Positions 1-11,000 of a stretch of DNA of 64,000 nucleotides are shown here, piece by piece. Source of the DNA: Histomonas meleagridis (taxonomy: Eukaryota > Parabasalia > Tritrichomonadida > Dientamoebidae); assembly GCA_020186115.1 (NCBI GenBank), contig WSYJ01000009.1:62001-126000 (forward strand). The letters are read 5' to 3'. The number at the start of each line of letters is the position of its first letter. Within the stretch, counting starts at the first letter, position 1. The translations under genes were made by a program, and so were the position numbers. Under the pieces are notes generated by a model. The model was not told the DNA's origin. It was given only the letters and a program-made list of their open reading frames with translations, and did no database searches.

Positions 1-260
1 ATATCAAGATTATGATTTGATAATGAAAAATAAATTATTTGATTTTTGGATTTTAATATTGCACACACAACATTTAGTAGTGGCAGCGCCTTAAGGTAAT
101 GATTTGCAAATCCATTTAAATTTTGAAAGACATCTGAGATATATACGTCGTTTCTGCCGCACAAAAGCCCGCGAAAACCGTAGAATGGTATTGAATTAAC
201 TTTTCGAGATACATACAAAATTCAATACCTCATATAATTTTTTCACTTGGCTGGAAGAAG

Positions 261-1214
261 ATGAACCCAAACGAAAACTTTGTCGCACCAAATTTACAAA
301 CATCTCCAACTACTGGAAATGTTTCACAAACAAGTGGAACGAAGCAACAAGAAAAAAATGTTTTAAATGACCAGGATTTTGATACATTGATAAAATCCGT
401 TCAGCTTCTCAGAATATCACAAATTCGCTATATCGTCCAAAAATATTCTCTTCCTGCAAACGGAAATAAAACTAAGCTATTACAAATTGTTGTTAAGCTT
501 CTTGAGTCAATTCGTCATCAACCATTAATCAAACAAATTTACCAAGAAGTAATGCTTCTTCTTGCAAAGCAAGATCAACCATTTTTTAATCCACTTCAAA
601 CTGTTAAAAGATTACAAATTTGCCAGCAAGTTGTCGTTTCTCCACCTCCGCATCCATTCATTAAACTTCTTCCGTTACCACCTATACTCGGACCGATTGT
701 TGCACAATCTGGTACGTCTAATGGATTTTTTGAATTTATGATATCCAGTATATCTTCACGGGTTTGCATAAATTTCACATGGCAAAACAATACACCAACC
801 AACTTTTCCATGTTTGCTGATGTTAATGGGTTTCTTTTTGCTGTTAATCCAGATGATTTCGAACCACTTCCTCTTGACATCACCGAAAAAATTTTTCTTA
901 ATCGACCTAATTTATTCACAATTCGATCAATCACCACAGAAACCCCAATTGCGGTCACTATTTCTCGTTATGAGCCACAAACAATTCAATCAATAATCAA
1001 AAAATTTTCAGCTGAAGGTTGCAATGATTACCAAACACTTGTTTGTGGAAGGAGTTGTAACCATGAACCGTTCTCTCTTGTAGATTTCTTATCAAAAGGA
1101 ACTGCAACAAATATTTGGAAATGTCCTATTTGTGGTTCATCATTATCAATTGATGACCTTGTTGGCATTCATACAGATGGCCAAGTGCAGGAGAGCGATA
1201 CTTCGAATCAATAA
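261..1214 (+). CDS. PIAS/Siz-type SUMO E3 ligase-like protein (SAP + SP-RING)
   Basis: 317 residues from an ATG that lies 13 nt after an Inr-like TCACTT (243-248). Residues about 38-82 look like a SAP DNA-binding helix pair (LRISQIRYIVQKYSLPANGN). The C-terminal third (about 255-300) reads as an SP-RING/MIZ zinc finger: CGRSCNHEPF, then a spacer, then WKCPICGSSLS, with the order C-x3-C-x-H ... CPIC that PIAS and Siz1 proteins use to bind E2-SUMO. The section between resembles the PINIT-like region only in position. Expected role: nuclear SUMO ligation on chromatin. At 317 residues it is shorter than animal PIAS proteins and lacks a visible C-terminal SUMO-interacting tail. The domain call is firm; the exact orthologue is not. 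Confidence 0.8.
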   Translation: MNPNENFVAPNLQTSPTTGNVSQTSGTKQQEKNVLNDQDFDTLIKSVQLLRISQIRYIVQKYSLPANGNKTKLLQIVVKLLESIRHQPLIKQIYQEVMLLLAKQDQPFFNPLQTVKRLQICQQVVVSPPPHPFIKLLPLPPILGPIVAQSGTSNGFFEFMISSISSRVCINFTWQNNTPTNFSMFADVNGFLFAVNPDDFEPLPLDITEKIFLNRPNLFTIRSITTETPIAVTISRYEPQTIQSIIKKFSAEGCNDYQTLVCGRSCNHEPFSLVDFLSKGTATNIWKCPICGSSLSIDDLVGIHTDGQVQESDTSNQ

Positions 1215-2482
1215 GGAAACTTTTATCCTGTTATGTAAATTTCTAAATAAATATAGATCACATTTAATGTATCCATTTTGAACTTAAAGGTTAAAAAAAC
1301 CTTTTTATTCGAAGTTTGTTATTAAGCTTTATTTATGTCTTTCATGATATAGCAAAACAAACACAACAAAAAGTTAACTAACAAAGTTCCATTGGATTTA
1401 ATTAATTAGAAAATTAAAAGCGAAACAGTTTACAATTTTATTAATAATTAAAAGAAAATGTTGATTTTAAAGTTATATACTTCGGAACTAATCTATTATA
1501 TATTATCTTTAAAAGATGAACAGAACAATTGTTCATTATCCGATGATAATAAATTTAAAGTATTAAATGAAATTGCGGAATATAAATCAAATCATTATGT
1601 TATAATCGATAGATTATTTAACACTAAATTCAATTTGTCTTCAAACATAAGAACTATGAACCATTCGATATAAAAGTAAATATAAAAGTACCGAAATGGT
1701 TAAACTTAACAGTGTTTGATAAGATATATAAATTTCGAAAACTTGGAAACGAAAAATGAACATAAAATTTGATTCCGAAATTTCCTTTAAATGTCTAATA
1801 AAATCAAAAGAGAAACGGAAAATGTCTTCTAGTTACACTGAAAAAAATGAAGATGTTATCTTGGGACAGTTTATAGACATAGTTAATATCACAAACAGAA
1901 ACAACAGCGAGGAAAATGCACTTAACATTTCTGTTGGAAACGCCGAAAACGAATGAAAAAACATTACTTAAGATAAAAACTTAAGTTATAGCTTTGTATT
2001 TCAGTATTCCAATACGTTTTCTTCTATAATATTGAGTAGCTTTCTGAACACATTAATCTTTTACATACTAAAGGTTATGAACATGTGACAATTAATATGC
2101 CAGCAAATGTAACCACAATTAAACATCGCTTTTATCAAACTCTTCGAATATATTTGCTTTTTCACCGTCTGTGGTAATTGCTGGTCGCATAGCCGGTGCA
2201 ACCAGAAATTACATAAATTATAAAAATAATAATTCTTGCCAAAACAATCAGGATACACTTATTAGTTCTTTTTGTACAAACGTAGTACTGGCATGAAAAT
2301 TGCGGATTCCGGTTAGATAATTAAATAAAAAACGATTTAATAAAACGATAACATTACATTTTTATTGAATTATTTACGCATTGACCGTTATTGACGGGTC
2401 TGTTCACGGTTAACCGTATTATTTGAATAGTTTATCGAACTTCACTCAAAATGACACTTTTTATGCCTCTTTCAAATATTCA
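1215..2482. other. Intergenic region with short weak ORFs
   Basis: About 1.2 kb without a gene I can support. Two short plus-strand ATG frames (1458-1673, 71 codons; 1756-1956, 66 codons) have plausible but unrecognised composition and no family resemblance; they may be the remains of one decayed gene. The right end holds the promoter of the next gene, including a perfect 12-bp palindrome at 2406-2417. Confidence 0.4.
2406..2417. promoter_or_regulatory. Perfect 12-bp palindrome ACGGTTAACCGT upstream of a gene
   Basis: ACGGTTAACCGT equals its own reverse complement. Each half contains AACCGT/ACGGTT, the AAC(N)G core of MYB recognition elements, and the same half-site recurs upstream of many genes in this window. 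It lies 65 nt before the first in-frame ATG (2483) of the next gene. Function is inferred. Confidence 0.45.
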
Positions 2483-3757
2483 ATGTATAAATGGTCAAGC
2501 AGTTCTAACATGAATCTTGTCGAGTGGGGAAACGAATTCCCAACGTCAGGAAACATTCGACAACTTCTTCATTCAATCACCCACTTCCCAAAAAAGCTTA
2601 TTAATGCGATTAGGACGCTGAATGGAATTTGTTTTTGCTTCGAAAATTCTTATTTAATTTTACCTATTCAATCACTTGAAAAACAAGATACAATTCGATC
2701 TATTAAAAACTTCATTGATAATGGAGGTGAAGCACCTGATTCAATATTATATAACCAAGATCAACCCAAAATAATTGATTTAATATCATTCCCATCACCT
2801 GGGCTTTATAACTTATTCTTAATTTTTAGAGAAAATTTCACATTTGATTCTGTTAGAGTTACTAACGAAGGACAAATATTTCATCAAAGTAATACACTTA
2901 CGATTAATGAAGGCATTTTAAGAAGAGTCTTTATTCAAAATGGAATAATATCTCTCCTAACACAAAATGGCAAAAAATATAATATTTATTCAGCCAAATT
3001 TTCATCTTTAGCCCCAATTACAAAATGGGGAATTCAATGTGAAGTTGATTCACTTTGTGATATTTATACTTTACCACCTATTTTGTACATTATAAAGCAA
3101 GATGGTGTTTATGGCTGTGCACTTGATGATGCTGGAAATCGACGTTTTCCAAGACCACTAAATGAAATTTTCATTCAAGAAAATCTTAAATTTGTTCATA
3201 GCCTTAAAGATTTCTACGTATTTAAAACAAGTGAATCAGAGCTTTATCGAATCCAGGGGAAAACAATCAAGAAAGTCTGTAAACTGAACACTTCCAATTT
3301 ACAAAATTTGGTTTGCATCCAAGGGCAAATTTTTACCCTTTCGAAAGATTCAATTAATTTGTATGATTTACTTTCGGGTGAATCTGTAAGTCATTGGGAC
3401 ACCCCGGAAACCGCCAAATGGATTGTAAGTATTGATGAAAGTTATGGGATTGTATTTATCGGAGAAAAATCATATACAATATCTAAGTATAACATTCCAC
3501 CTTTGATTAATTTGTATGCAGATAAAAAAGAGTTGGTCAATACAATGAATAAAGTAATGAATCGAACTGGTACAGTCGCTGCGCCAATTTTACAGCTCGC
3601 CAATAGGTCGCCAGTTTTAGCTGTTTCATTGTTGGAAAAAGAAATTAGAGAAGAAGTAAAAACGCATCCAGCAGAAAATACATTGCAAAGTGCTGTAAGA
3701 CCTTCATTGATAAAATTGGTGGAATTAATCAATGAAAAGCCAATCGAAAATGCATAA
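2483..3757 (+). CDS. Unidentified protein, probably beta-rich (propeller-like)
   Basis: 424 residues. The open frame extends upstream to 2423, but the first ATG in frame is 2483, so that start is used; an Inr-like TTCACT lies about 40 nt upstream. I do not recognise the family. The body alternates short hydrophobic strands with polar turns (for example GIISLLTQNGKKYNIYSAKF and GIVFIGEKSYTISKY), as in WD40-like propellers, but has no clear WD or GH dipeptide pairs. The last 90 residues look helical (YADKKELVNTMNKVMNR...). There is no signal peptide or membrane segment. The architecture (propeller-like body, helical tail) is seen in nucleoporins and trafficking proteins, but that is only an analogy. 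The stop codon is TAAATG, overlapping a TAAA. Confidence 0.6.
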   Translation: MYKWSSSSNMNLVEWGNEFPTSGNIRQLLHSITHFPKKLINAIRTLNGICFCFENSYLILPIQSLEKQDTIRSIKNFIDNGGEAPDSILYNQDQPKIIDLISFPSPGLYNLFLIFRENFTFDSVRVTNEGQIFHQSNTLTINEGILRRVFIQNGIISLLTQNGKKYNIYSAKFSSLAPITKWGIQCEVDSLCDIYTLPPILYIIKQDGVYGCALDDAGNRRFPRPLNEIFIQENLKFVHSLKDFYVFKTSESELYRIQGKTIKKVCKLNTSNLQNLVCIQGQIFTLSKDSINLYDLLSGESVSHWDTPETAKWIVSIDESYGIVFIGEKSYTISKYNIPPLINLYADKKELVNTMNKVMNRTGTVAAPILQLANRSPVLAVSLLEKEIREEVKTHPAENTLQSAVRPSLIKLVELINEKPIENA

Positions 3758-4115
3758 ATGTAGTTAGTAATGAATAAATTATTTTATAAATATTATTCTG
3801 TGTTAAAAGAAAAATTTTCATAAAATAATCATAAAGTTTTTATGATTAAATTTAATCTTTTCCCACTTACTGATGAAATATATGTGTTTTCATTGGCATA
3901 TTTATTGTGATGAAATTCAATTTGATAAATTTTCAAATAAATGATGAAATTAAAAATATAACTCTACAACTAACCAAAAAGTGATATCAAACAATATTTA
4001 TTGCCAGAATAAGTGTAATAAATCATTCATGCAAACGCTGATATTATAACCGCCATAAAAAACCTTTCTGACATTTTTCAATTAATTTGGAGGTTGTTTT
4101 TTATGGTTCCTTCAA
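3758..4115. other. Intergenic, AT-rich
   Basis: Downstream region of the preceding gene and promoter of the next. A weak AACCG match is present near 4048 (ataaccgcc). No reading frame or RNA gene is supported. Confidence 0.5.
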
Positions 4116-5687
4116 ATGAACCCCAAAAACAACCTTAATCAAACAAATCAACTAAACAATATCAGGGAAACCAAAAAATGCGAAAAAATATATTCTGACA
4201 TATTAAACATAATTTTCTTTCTACCAATTATATTTGGAATTTTCTACCAATTTTTGTCAGCTTCATTATATTGCAATATAGAGCTTATCCAAATATTTGT
4301 TTGTTCTTCAGACTTTAAAAATTTATCTATTATATACGATATTCCAAATATTTCTTCGTACATAAGTCATGAATCTTCGTCTTTTATGTCAAACACCTCC
4401 AGCTATGTTTATATTCGCAACACGCAACAACCTAATATTTCATTTTTTGAACGTGTTATTTTATCTGATTATCCTGATCGTGGCTATATTCCTCTTATAG
4501 CTGCCACCTATTCCTACATTCGACCGTTTTATATTCTTTATATTAATGGCACTACAATAACCCAATTTCCATCTGATACGTGGATCGAAAATGCACTTTA
4601 TCAAATGAAAGCACATGATGCGCAAGTTGTTTTTGGTTGTCAAACCACTTTTCACAATGAAAAAGTTGGGTGTAGTCTCGCTATTATCGAGACAACTGTT
4701 GTTTCTGAACTTCTTTTTTATACTAACTCAAGTTCTCATTCCATTCCACCTCTTTTAGCCCTCTCATTATTTTCTAATGCAAATCCTGCTCAACTTAAAT
4801 CAATGTATTTTCCATTTGATGGCGTTATTAATGATGTTAATTATGATTATATTGATTCATCATATCAATCAATTCATTCTCAACAATGTCCATTTCATAA
4901 TGAAACTAACAATGGATCATTTGCAATATTACTACCACAATTTAAACGAGATTACATCTATAACTTTAGCAAAAAGTTTAATGAGCAAAGTATTCTTCCA
5001 GAGTTTTATTGTATAGTTCAATGCGAGAATCGAATCCAATATAATTTTTCGATTATCCGAAACATTCTTGGAACTGTATATCATATTTGGTGTTATAATT
5101 GGAGTCCATTATTTTATTTTAGTAATCATATTTCATCCATTTTCCCTGTTGATTTTGTCATTCGATATGATGATGATATGTATTCTAATAATACTAATTC
5201 ACATTCAAAAGTATTACAACTTGCGAAAGGAAATGATTTAATTATCGGAAATGCATTTTTTAATTTAAATATAAATCAATGTAATTATAATGGAAATATT
5301 TATTGTAAAGATATTGATCATGTTTCTTCACCTTACATATTTAGACCTTTTCATGCGAAATTAAGTGGAAGAATTATTCATTTGACTTTCGTTTATGGTG
5401 AAGATATTGGGATTTGCGTTTCATCAAATATGTTATGTGGTACAAAGCCTTCATTATTTGGCTTTAAAGTCGTTGCGTTTCATGGCGATTCCAAAAGTCA
5501 TACAACTGATGAAATTATCCAAAATGTATATAAGACTGAAAATATTACGGGGATTTTGTTGTTTAACATTTATTGTCATTATATGAAAGGTGGTTATATA
5601 CCAAAATGTTTCGAGAATTACACTGCACCTTCTTCTAATGAAACTAAAAATTTATTGTATGAACACCATAAAATGGATTTTAATTAA
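4116..5687 (+). CDS. Type II membrane protein, glycosyltransferase-like
   Basis: 523 residues. A polar cytoplasmic N-terminus (Asn-rich, about 25 residues) is followed by one hydrophobic segment at about 28-48 (IIFFLPIIFGIFYQFLSASL) and then a long luminal domain with many N-x-S/T sequons (SNTSS, NGTT, NETN, NFSK, NITG). That is the layout of Golgi glycosyltransferases. An acidic metal-binding-like motif VIRYDDDMYS lies near residue 350, similar to the DxD that binds nucleotide-sugar and Mn2+. Several cysteines suggest a disulfide-stabilised luminal fold. I cannot assign a GT family or acceptor. The alternative is a trichomonad-specific surface or luminal protein. Stop codon TAA; no close neighbours on the same strand. 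Confidence 0.5.
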   Translation: MNPKNNLNQTNQLNNIRETKKCEKIYSDILNIIFFLPIIFGIFYQFLSASLYCNIELIQIFVCSSDFKNLSIIYDIPNISSYISHESSSFMSNTSSYVYIRNTQQPNISFFERVILSDYPDRGYIPLIAATYSYIRPFYILYINGTTITQFPSDTWIENALYQMKAHDAQVVFGCQTTFHNEKVGCSLAIIETTVVSELLFYTNSSSHSIPPLLALSLFSNANPAQLKSMYFPFDGVINDVNYDYIDSSYQSIHSQQCPFHNETNNGSFAILLPQFKRDYIYNFSKKFNEQSILPEFYCIVQCENRIQYNFSIIRNILGTVYHIWCYNWSPLFYFSNHISSIFPVDFVIRYDDDMYSNNTNSHSKVLQLAKGNDLIIGNAFFNLNINQCNYNGNIYCKDIDHVSSPYIFRPFHAKLSGRIIHLTFVYGEDIGICVSSNMLCGTKPSLFGFKVVAFHGDSKSHTTDEIIQNVYKTENITGILLFNIYCHYMKGGYIPKCFENYTAPSSNETKNLLYEHHKMDFN

Positions 5688-6033
5688 GGTGAAATTCATG
5701 TAAAATATAAATAAATAGAGCGATGTAAATTCTTTTTTCACTAAAAATAATATATATATATGGTAATTCATGAAATATACTAAAAATTTGATATCAAATT
5801 TAAATATTCAAATAGGCTTTTCCAAAAAGATTATAACACACGTGAATTTACTTCCTATTCAAGAAAAACTAATTCTTTTTAAACAGAATTTCGATCAAAA
5901 GAAAAAAATAATTATGTTTCACTTAATAAGATCTTATATTAAAATGATTTAATGTTTGAAAAAAAAAGAAAAGAAAATTGAAAAACAAATTTTTACAACA
6001 TTATTCATCTTTTAAGAGCAGGATGAAATGTAA
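5688..6033. other. Intergenic, no supported gene
   Basis: AT-rich; contains a 60-codon frame (5770-5952) of low-complexity Lys/Ile/Phe composition that I do not accept as a gene. It separates two convergent genes, so it probably holds two 3' ends. Confidence 0.45.
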
Positions 6034-6624
6034 TCATAGTTCGTTATGTATATCCTCATGGTGTGGCTTTGATGGTACATATTCATCTAAGTAAAGACCT
6101 TCACTGGTTTTCCAAATTGAAGATGCAGATAATGGGGAGCAATAAACAGAAAATTTATTTGTTTCATCGGGAATTTGACTATCAAATGAAGTGCTAAGGT
6201 AACATTTATACTTTAAATTTTTAAGGAATATTGGTTGTGATTGTTCCCAATAATTTGTGTTATTGCGGCATGTTAAAATCCATTGACTTTTTGCGCTTTG
6301 CCCATTACGATCTGCAGTAGCCACAATTTTATTTCCATCACGTCTAGTAGAAAGATATTGACCGCTTATTTCGTTGAATAAAGTTAATGTAGATCCACAA
6401 CTTACCGGCATTCTTGCTGCTTCTGTACCTTCTTCCGGGTTTTCAATTGTCCAAAGCCATCCATCATCATAAGGTGGCCTTGAACTATAAATTATTGGGT
6501 TTTTTCTTATTTTTTCATCTGTTGAGATAGCAAGACGATTTTCAGAATATACTCCTTTCAGCTGGATCACTGATGAATAAACAATTACTTTTGAATAAGA
6601 GGAAAAGAAAAGAATAAAGAACAT
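6034..6624 (-). CDS. SDF2-like MIR-domain protein of the ER
   Basis: 196 residues. The N-terminus is a hydrophobic signal peptide (MFFILFFSSYSKVIVYSS). The mature part follows SDF2/SDF2L1: three MIR beta-trefoil repeats, with landmarks YDDGWLWTI, ISGQYLSTRRDG and SSIWKTSEGLYLDEY, the last matching the SDF2 C-terminal xxxWKAxEGI(F/Y) motif. It ends in HNEL, a KDEL/HDEL-type ER retrieval signal, as SDF2 proteins end in HAEL or HDEL. Known role of the family: with an ERdj3-type J protein, assists folding and O-mannosylation quality control in the ER lumen. Only 47 nt separate its ATG from the stop of the LST8 gene upstream on the same strand, so its promoter is very compact or lies inside LST8. 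Confidence 0.85.
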   Translation of the reverse strand: MFFILFFSSYSKVIVYSSVIQLKGVYSENRLAISTDEKIRKNPIIYSSRPPYDDGWLWTIENPEEGTEAARMPVSCGSTLTLFNEISGQYLSTRRDGNKIVATADRNGQSAKSQWILTCRNNTNYWEQSQPIFLKNLKYKCYLSTSFDSQIPDETNKFSVYCSPLSASSIWKTSEGLYLDEYVPSKPHHEDIHNEL

Positions 6625-6671
6625 ATTACCGATGAATATTAGGGCATCCCATAATACGTTTATTCAGTTCA

Positions 6672-7574
6672 CTAATATTGAAATGCAATAACAGCAATCG
6701 CAGAAACACTCTTAGATACACCATTAACAGGAATTTCCATTTCCATTTTGCCATTTTCCACATCCCAAATCCTGCAGATTCCGTCACTACTTCCTGTGCA
6801 AAGCTTAGTTGAATCAGGAGTAAATGCAACATCCCATACCCATGTACGAGTTTCGTTTGGAACCAAACTGTGCCTCATTTCACAGTTTCCAAAGCCGTAG
6901 ATTTTAGCACAGTTATTTGCAGCAGATGTTGCAAAGTATTCTGAATTTGGTGAAATCGCACATCGGAGTTGTATATCATTAAATGATTGAATATCACATA
7001 CTTCTGTAATTACCTCATTTTCGATTTTGTATTTTATTGTTTTGCCATCCATGTATGATGAAAGAAATTCAGATCCTTCAGGAGATATTGAAAGTGACCT
7101 TACCGGTGAATTTGACTGTTTCTTTTCGCAAGGAGCTCTAGGGTTTTTAAGGTCCCATAAAGAGATAGTTCCATCTTCACCTCCAGCAATCACTTCATAT
7201 CCATTATTTAGAAGAACCATAGAATTTAGTGAATCATCTGTTGACACACAAATGGATGGGTGGTGGCTTCTTGAATCCCAAACTTTTATTGTTTTGTCTT
7301 CTCCGCAAGTGATTATATTAAATTCAGAAATACAAATATCTGTTACATTGCTTTCATGTGCGACAACACTCTGGATTGCACGATTAGATTTGGACTCGAT
7401 ATCATAGCAAAAGAAGTTTGAATATCCTGCAATATAAAATTGATTTTTTGATACAACAATGCGATTAGCCTGTGAATTTGGGATATCATACTCGTTGGTT
7501 TCATTTCCATTTGATAACTGAAACATATGTACTTTTAAATCATAAGAAGCAGCAAGAAGAATCCCTTTATCCAT
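6672..7574 (-). CDS. LST8: LST8 (GbetaL), WD40 subunit of TOR complexes
   Basis: 300 residues, the usual LST8 length, built almost wholly of seven WD40 blades. Landmarks in order: LLAASYDLKVHMFQL, FYIAGYSNFFCYDIES, IITCGEDKTIKVWDSRS, IAGGEDGTISLWDLKNPR, then ATSAANNCAKIYGF and the last blade TWVWDVAFTPDSTKLCTGSS with GICRIWDVENG. The pair 'GW.W.CAFS.DS...TASSD' at this position is diagnostic of mLST8/Wat1. Known role: stabilises the TOR kinase domain in TORC1 and TORC2. The final WD repeat is followed by a short tail. Upstream, accgataaaaccgg (minus strand, 7588-7601) contains two AACCG/ACCG boxes. The call is firm from blade order and length. Confidence 0.85.
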   Translation of the reverse strand: MDKGILLAASYDLKVHMFQLSNGNETNEYDIPNSQANRIVVSKNQFYIAGYSNFFCYDIESKSNRAIQSVVAHESNVTDICISEFNIITCGEDKTIKVWDSRSHHPSICVSTDDSLNSMVLLNNGYEVIAGGEDGTISLWDLKNPRAPCEKKQSNSPVRSLSISPEGSEFLSSYMDGKTIKYKIENEVITEVCDIQSFNDIQLRCAISPNSEYFATSAANNCAKIYGFGNCEMRHSLVPNETRTWVWDVAFTPDSTKLCTGSSDGICRIWDVENGKMEMEIPVNGVSKSVSAIAVIAFQY

Positions 7575-8031
7575 TGATATTCACTAGCTTAGGCCGGTTT
7601 TATCGGTATATGTAAACTTCTTTAAACTTTTTAATTAAAACGATAGGAAGTGGTGTATTGTATACTTTATTTATCGTTTCTCATCTAAGTAATTCTAATT
7701 ATAAAATGTTTTATTCAATAAAAATAGAGTTTTACGCAAACTTCATGCAGTCTCATGGTTTTACTTTGGGAAATATGATTGTGAGAAAATTGTTCATTTT
7801 ACTGTTGATTTTTTACTTTTCTATTCACACATCAAATTTGATTAATATTTATGAAAATATTTTATTTTTTTTTTTTAATTACATATCATATTACATGTTT
7901 AAAGGCCATAATTAAGATCAATGAATAAGATAATTTTACAGCACGTTGGGGACTTTTTAAAGTTCCATTTCGAAACACTAACAAGAAATTCATTTCAAAA
8001 ATCAATTTTCCAGAAACTTTTTAGTAATTAT
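7575..8031. other. Intergenic region between LST8 promoter and the 3' end of the giant gene
   Basis: About 450 bases. The left part is the LST8 promoter (ACCG boxes). The rest is AT-rich; a frame at 7658-7915 on the plus strand is a composition artefact of T-rich DNA. Confidence 0.5.
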
Positions 8032-11000
8032 TTACTTAATTTTGTTAAAGTATACCGCCTTTGACAACACCTTCAGTGCCTCTGATATCATTTCCTTTAG
8101 TGTCATTTCGTCCATTCTCTTAAACTCGTTAACTTCCACTTGTTCGACTTCTTTTTGTATTTTTTGGTTATCTATCAAAGCAGCTCCCAAAGTGGATAAT
8201 CTTTCGATAGTATTTTTAGTTTTTTCGTTATTAATCAAATTCAAACATTTCTTATACAAATAGACTCTAAACTTTGCGAATTTGTTTAAGAAGTTATTTG
8301 CGCCATAAATTAACAAGTCCAAAATATCGTCGAATCTTTCTTTGCAATTACTTCCACCGAAGAATTGCGCGAGGTAATTAATTATCCAATCGATTTCTAT
8401 TTCATTTCTTTTATCGAAATCTTTAAATATTAATTCAGCAGCGATTTCTTTATCAGTTTTACCTGAAACATTTTCATCATATAAATTATTATGTATCCAA
8501 GATAATATATCATTATTCCCAAATACTATTAAAGGTATTATAAAGAATACATTTGATTTCGATTTCTTTAATTTCATTGATATAAATTTAAATAAATCGA
8601 TTGCATATTTACGTGTATCGATTTCAATGAATGTACAAGTTAAAGAAGTTGATAAAGATAATGAAAAATTATCAATGAAATTAATGGAATAAAAACTTTG
8701 ATATTTTATTATCAATGAATTATTAATAACTTTGTTTAATTCTTTTATGATTTTCATGTCATTAAAATCATTATTCGGAAATGTATAATTTAAAATTGGT
8801 TGTAATAAGTTAATCGATGCAATTCGTAACATTTTAGTTGAATGATTACTACAAAATATTATTGGGAATAATAAACTTGTAGGAATCAATGATTTATTAT
8901 CGAACTTAATTATAGTTTTATTTAATGATTCTAAACATAATGAAAGTTTTTGTGGCCCATAATCATCGAAATCAAATAAATTCGACATTTTAATAATAAA
9001 TTGTAATGCATCTTCAATAGTACCTTCTTTATATAATAAAGAACCTGATTTCTTTATAAACCAAATCTCAGGATTATCATCAAGTTTCGTATCAATGAAA
9101 AATGATTGATATCTTTCTTGATAATTAGTATCAATAGTTTTAAGTATTGAATCAGTTAAAGTTATTAACTCAATTGGACGTAAAGTTTTCGGATGTAATA
9201 TTAATGAATTAATTTTTTGTTGTGCAGTGTTTAATTGTATTTGTAAGTTTGGATTAATTTGGATAATACTTTCAAACATTCCTTCAAAACATGGACTAAG
9301 CATTTGTATTAATTCATCAGATGAATAAGCTAAGCCCATTACTAAGCCAAAGAAATATAATGGTAAATCAATTGTTACGAATTCTTTTGAGTTAAATGGT
9401 AATGTTGGAATTACTGAGAAGAATTTAATTGGTGAAATTAAATGTCCAAAAGTTCTACGACGAATAATACCATCGAATAATTTCTTTATTATAATTTCTC
9501 CTATCAGTTTATCATGATTCCACATAAATGATTGTAAACAACATTTCGATATATTAATATCAATATTACTTTGTAATATTATATATATTGATACTTCAAT
9601 TGCAGTTTTATTATTAATTTCATTAAAGAAATAACGTTGTAATGCATAAAACATTTGTGGATCAATAACAGTTTGATATATACCACTAATAACTTTTGAT
9701 AAAGAAGGAATATTATTTGATATGTTTGTAAATTGAACAAATAATGGTAATAATACAGATAAAGCTATTAAACTTTTCTTTTCATTCACATCGATATAAT
9801 TAATTAATGATATTACTACATCTTCTAAATAACCACTTTTAATTACTTCTTCAAATAATATTCCCATATTAATATTACTTGAAGATATTGTAATGATTGG
9901 ACAATTCTTAATTGATTCATTTGTAGATTTAATCGCTGCTTCAAATAATTGTAATACTTGATTAATTAAATAAGATGGATGTAATGCTATTAAATATAAT
10001 GAAAATGATATCATTTGGATTTGGAATAATGGTTTCATTGTAGATAATAATGTTGAAATGTTTAATTGTGGTACTGTATTAACTCTTTCTTTTAATAACA
10101 TTAATGCATTTAAGATACATTTACCTTTGTTAGTCTTTAAAGATATTGTTTGTAATCCTGTTTTAGTTTTATATTTAAAGATTATATCATTTGATTTGTT
10201 TTCAACAGATTGTATATTATATATTGGGATTTGACAATAAACATTAATCTTTTCATTTAATATCATTATAGATGATGATAATACTATTGATGTATTACAT
10301 ATTATAAATGATGCTGATATACTATTATATGTAACTGATATATAACCTCTTCGTTCTAATGTAATACCAAATGCATTTTCTGGTAAATATACTTTATCAT
10401 TCGATGTTAAATATAATGAAATATTATCAGTAATTTTCATCTTCTCTGTTAATTTAGGATATTGTTTTAATAATGGAGTAAATTTATCATTTATTAATTT
10501 GGCTGATTCATATGATGGATTTATTAAATAAATTTTTTTGATTTTTTGTCGGAATTCTTTTGTAGAATTCTTTAATATATATACAAAATGTTGAATTGTA
10601 ACTTCTGTTAAATTTTTAATATTTATAATTAAAACATAACCATTATTATTATTATTATTATTATTAAAATGTGAAAAGAATTGTATTGATATTGATTCTG
10701 ATGATAATTCTGGTATTTTAGTAGGTAATATATAAATAGCATTTAAATCATTCGAAAATTTACCACAATCCATTAACCAATTATAACTATTAATGATTAA
10801 TGCATCTTCTGGTTTTAATGATTTATTAGAATATGTACTTAATAATCGATCGATAGATGTAGGTCGATTACCTATAAATGATAATACTATTTCTCGATCA
10901 ATAGTAAATGTATCGATTTTAATTACTGGATAAATTGGTTCTGCATTTATTATTGATTCTAATAATTCTTGATATTTAATTGATTTTGTTAATTTATTAA

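Noticed and set aside
5770-5952. 60-codon ORF
   Set aside because: Low-complexity Lys/Ile/Phe composition typical of AT-rich DNA; no promoter box or homology.
7027-7407. 126-codon ORF antisense to LST8
   Set aside because: Shadow of the WD40 gene on the other strand.
10645-10668. AAT microsatellite as an interruption
   Set aside because: It encodes an in-frame Asn run in the giant gene; no frame change.
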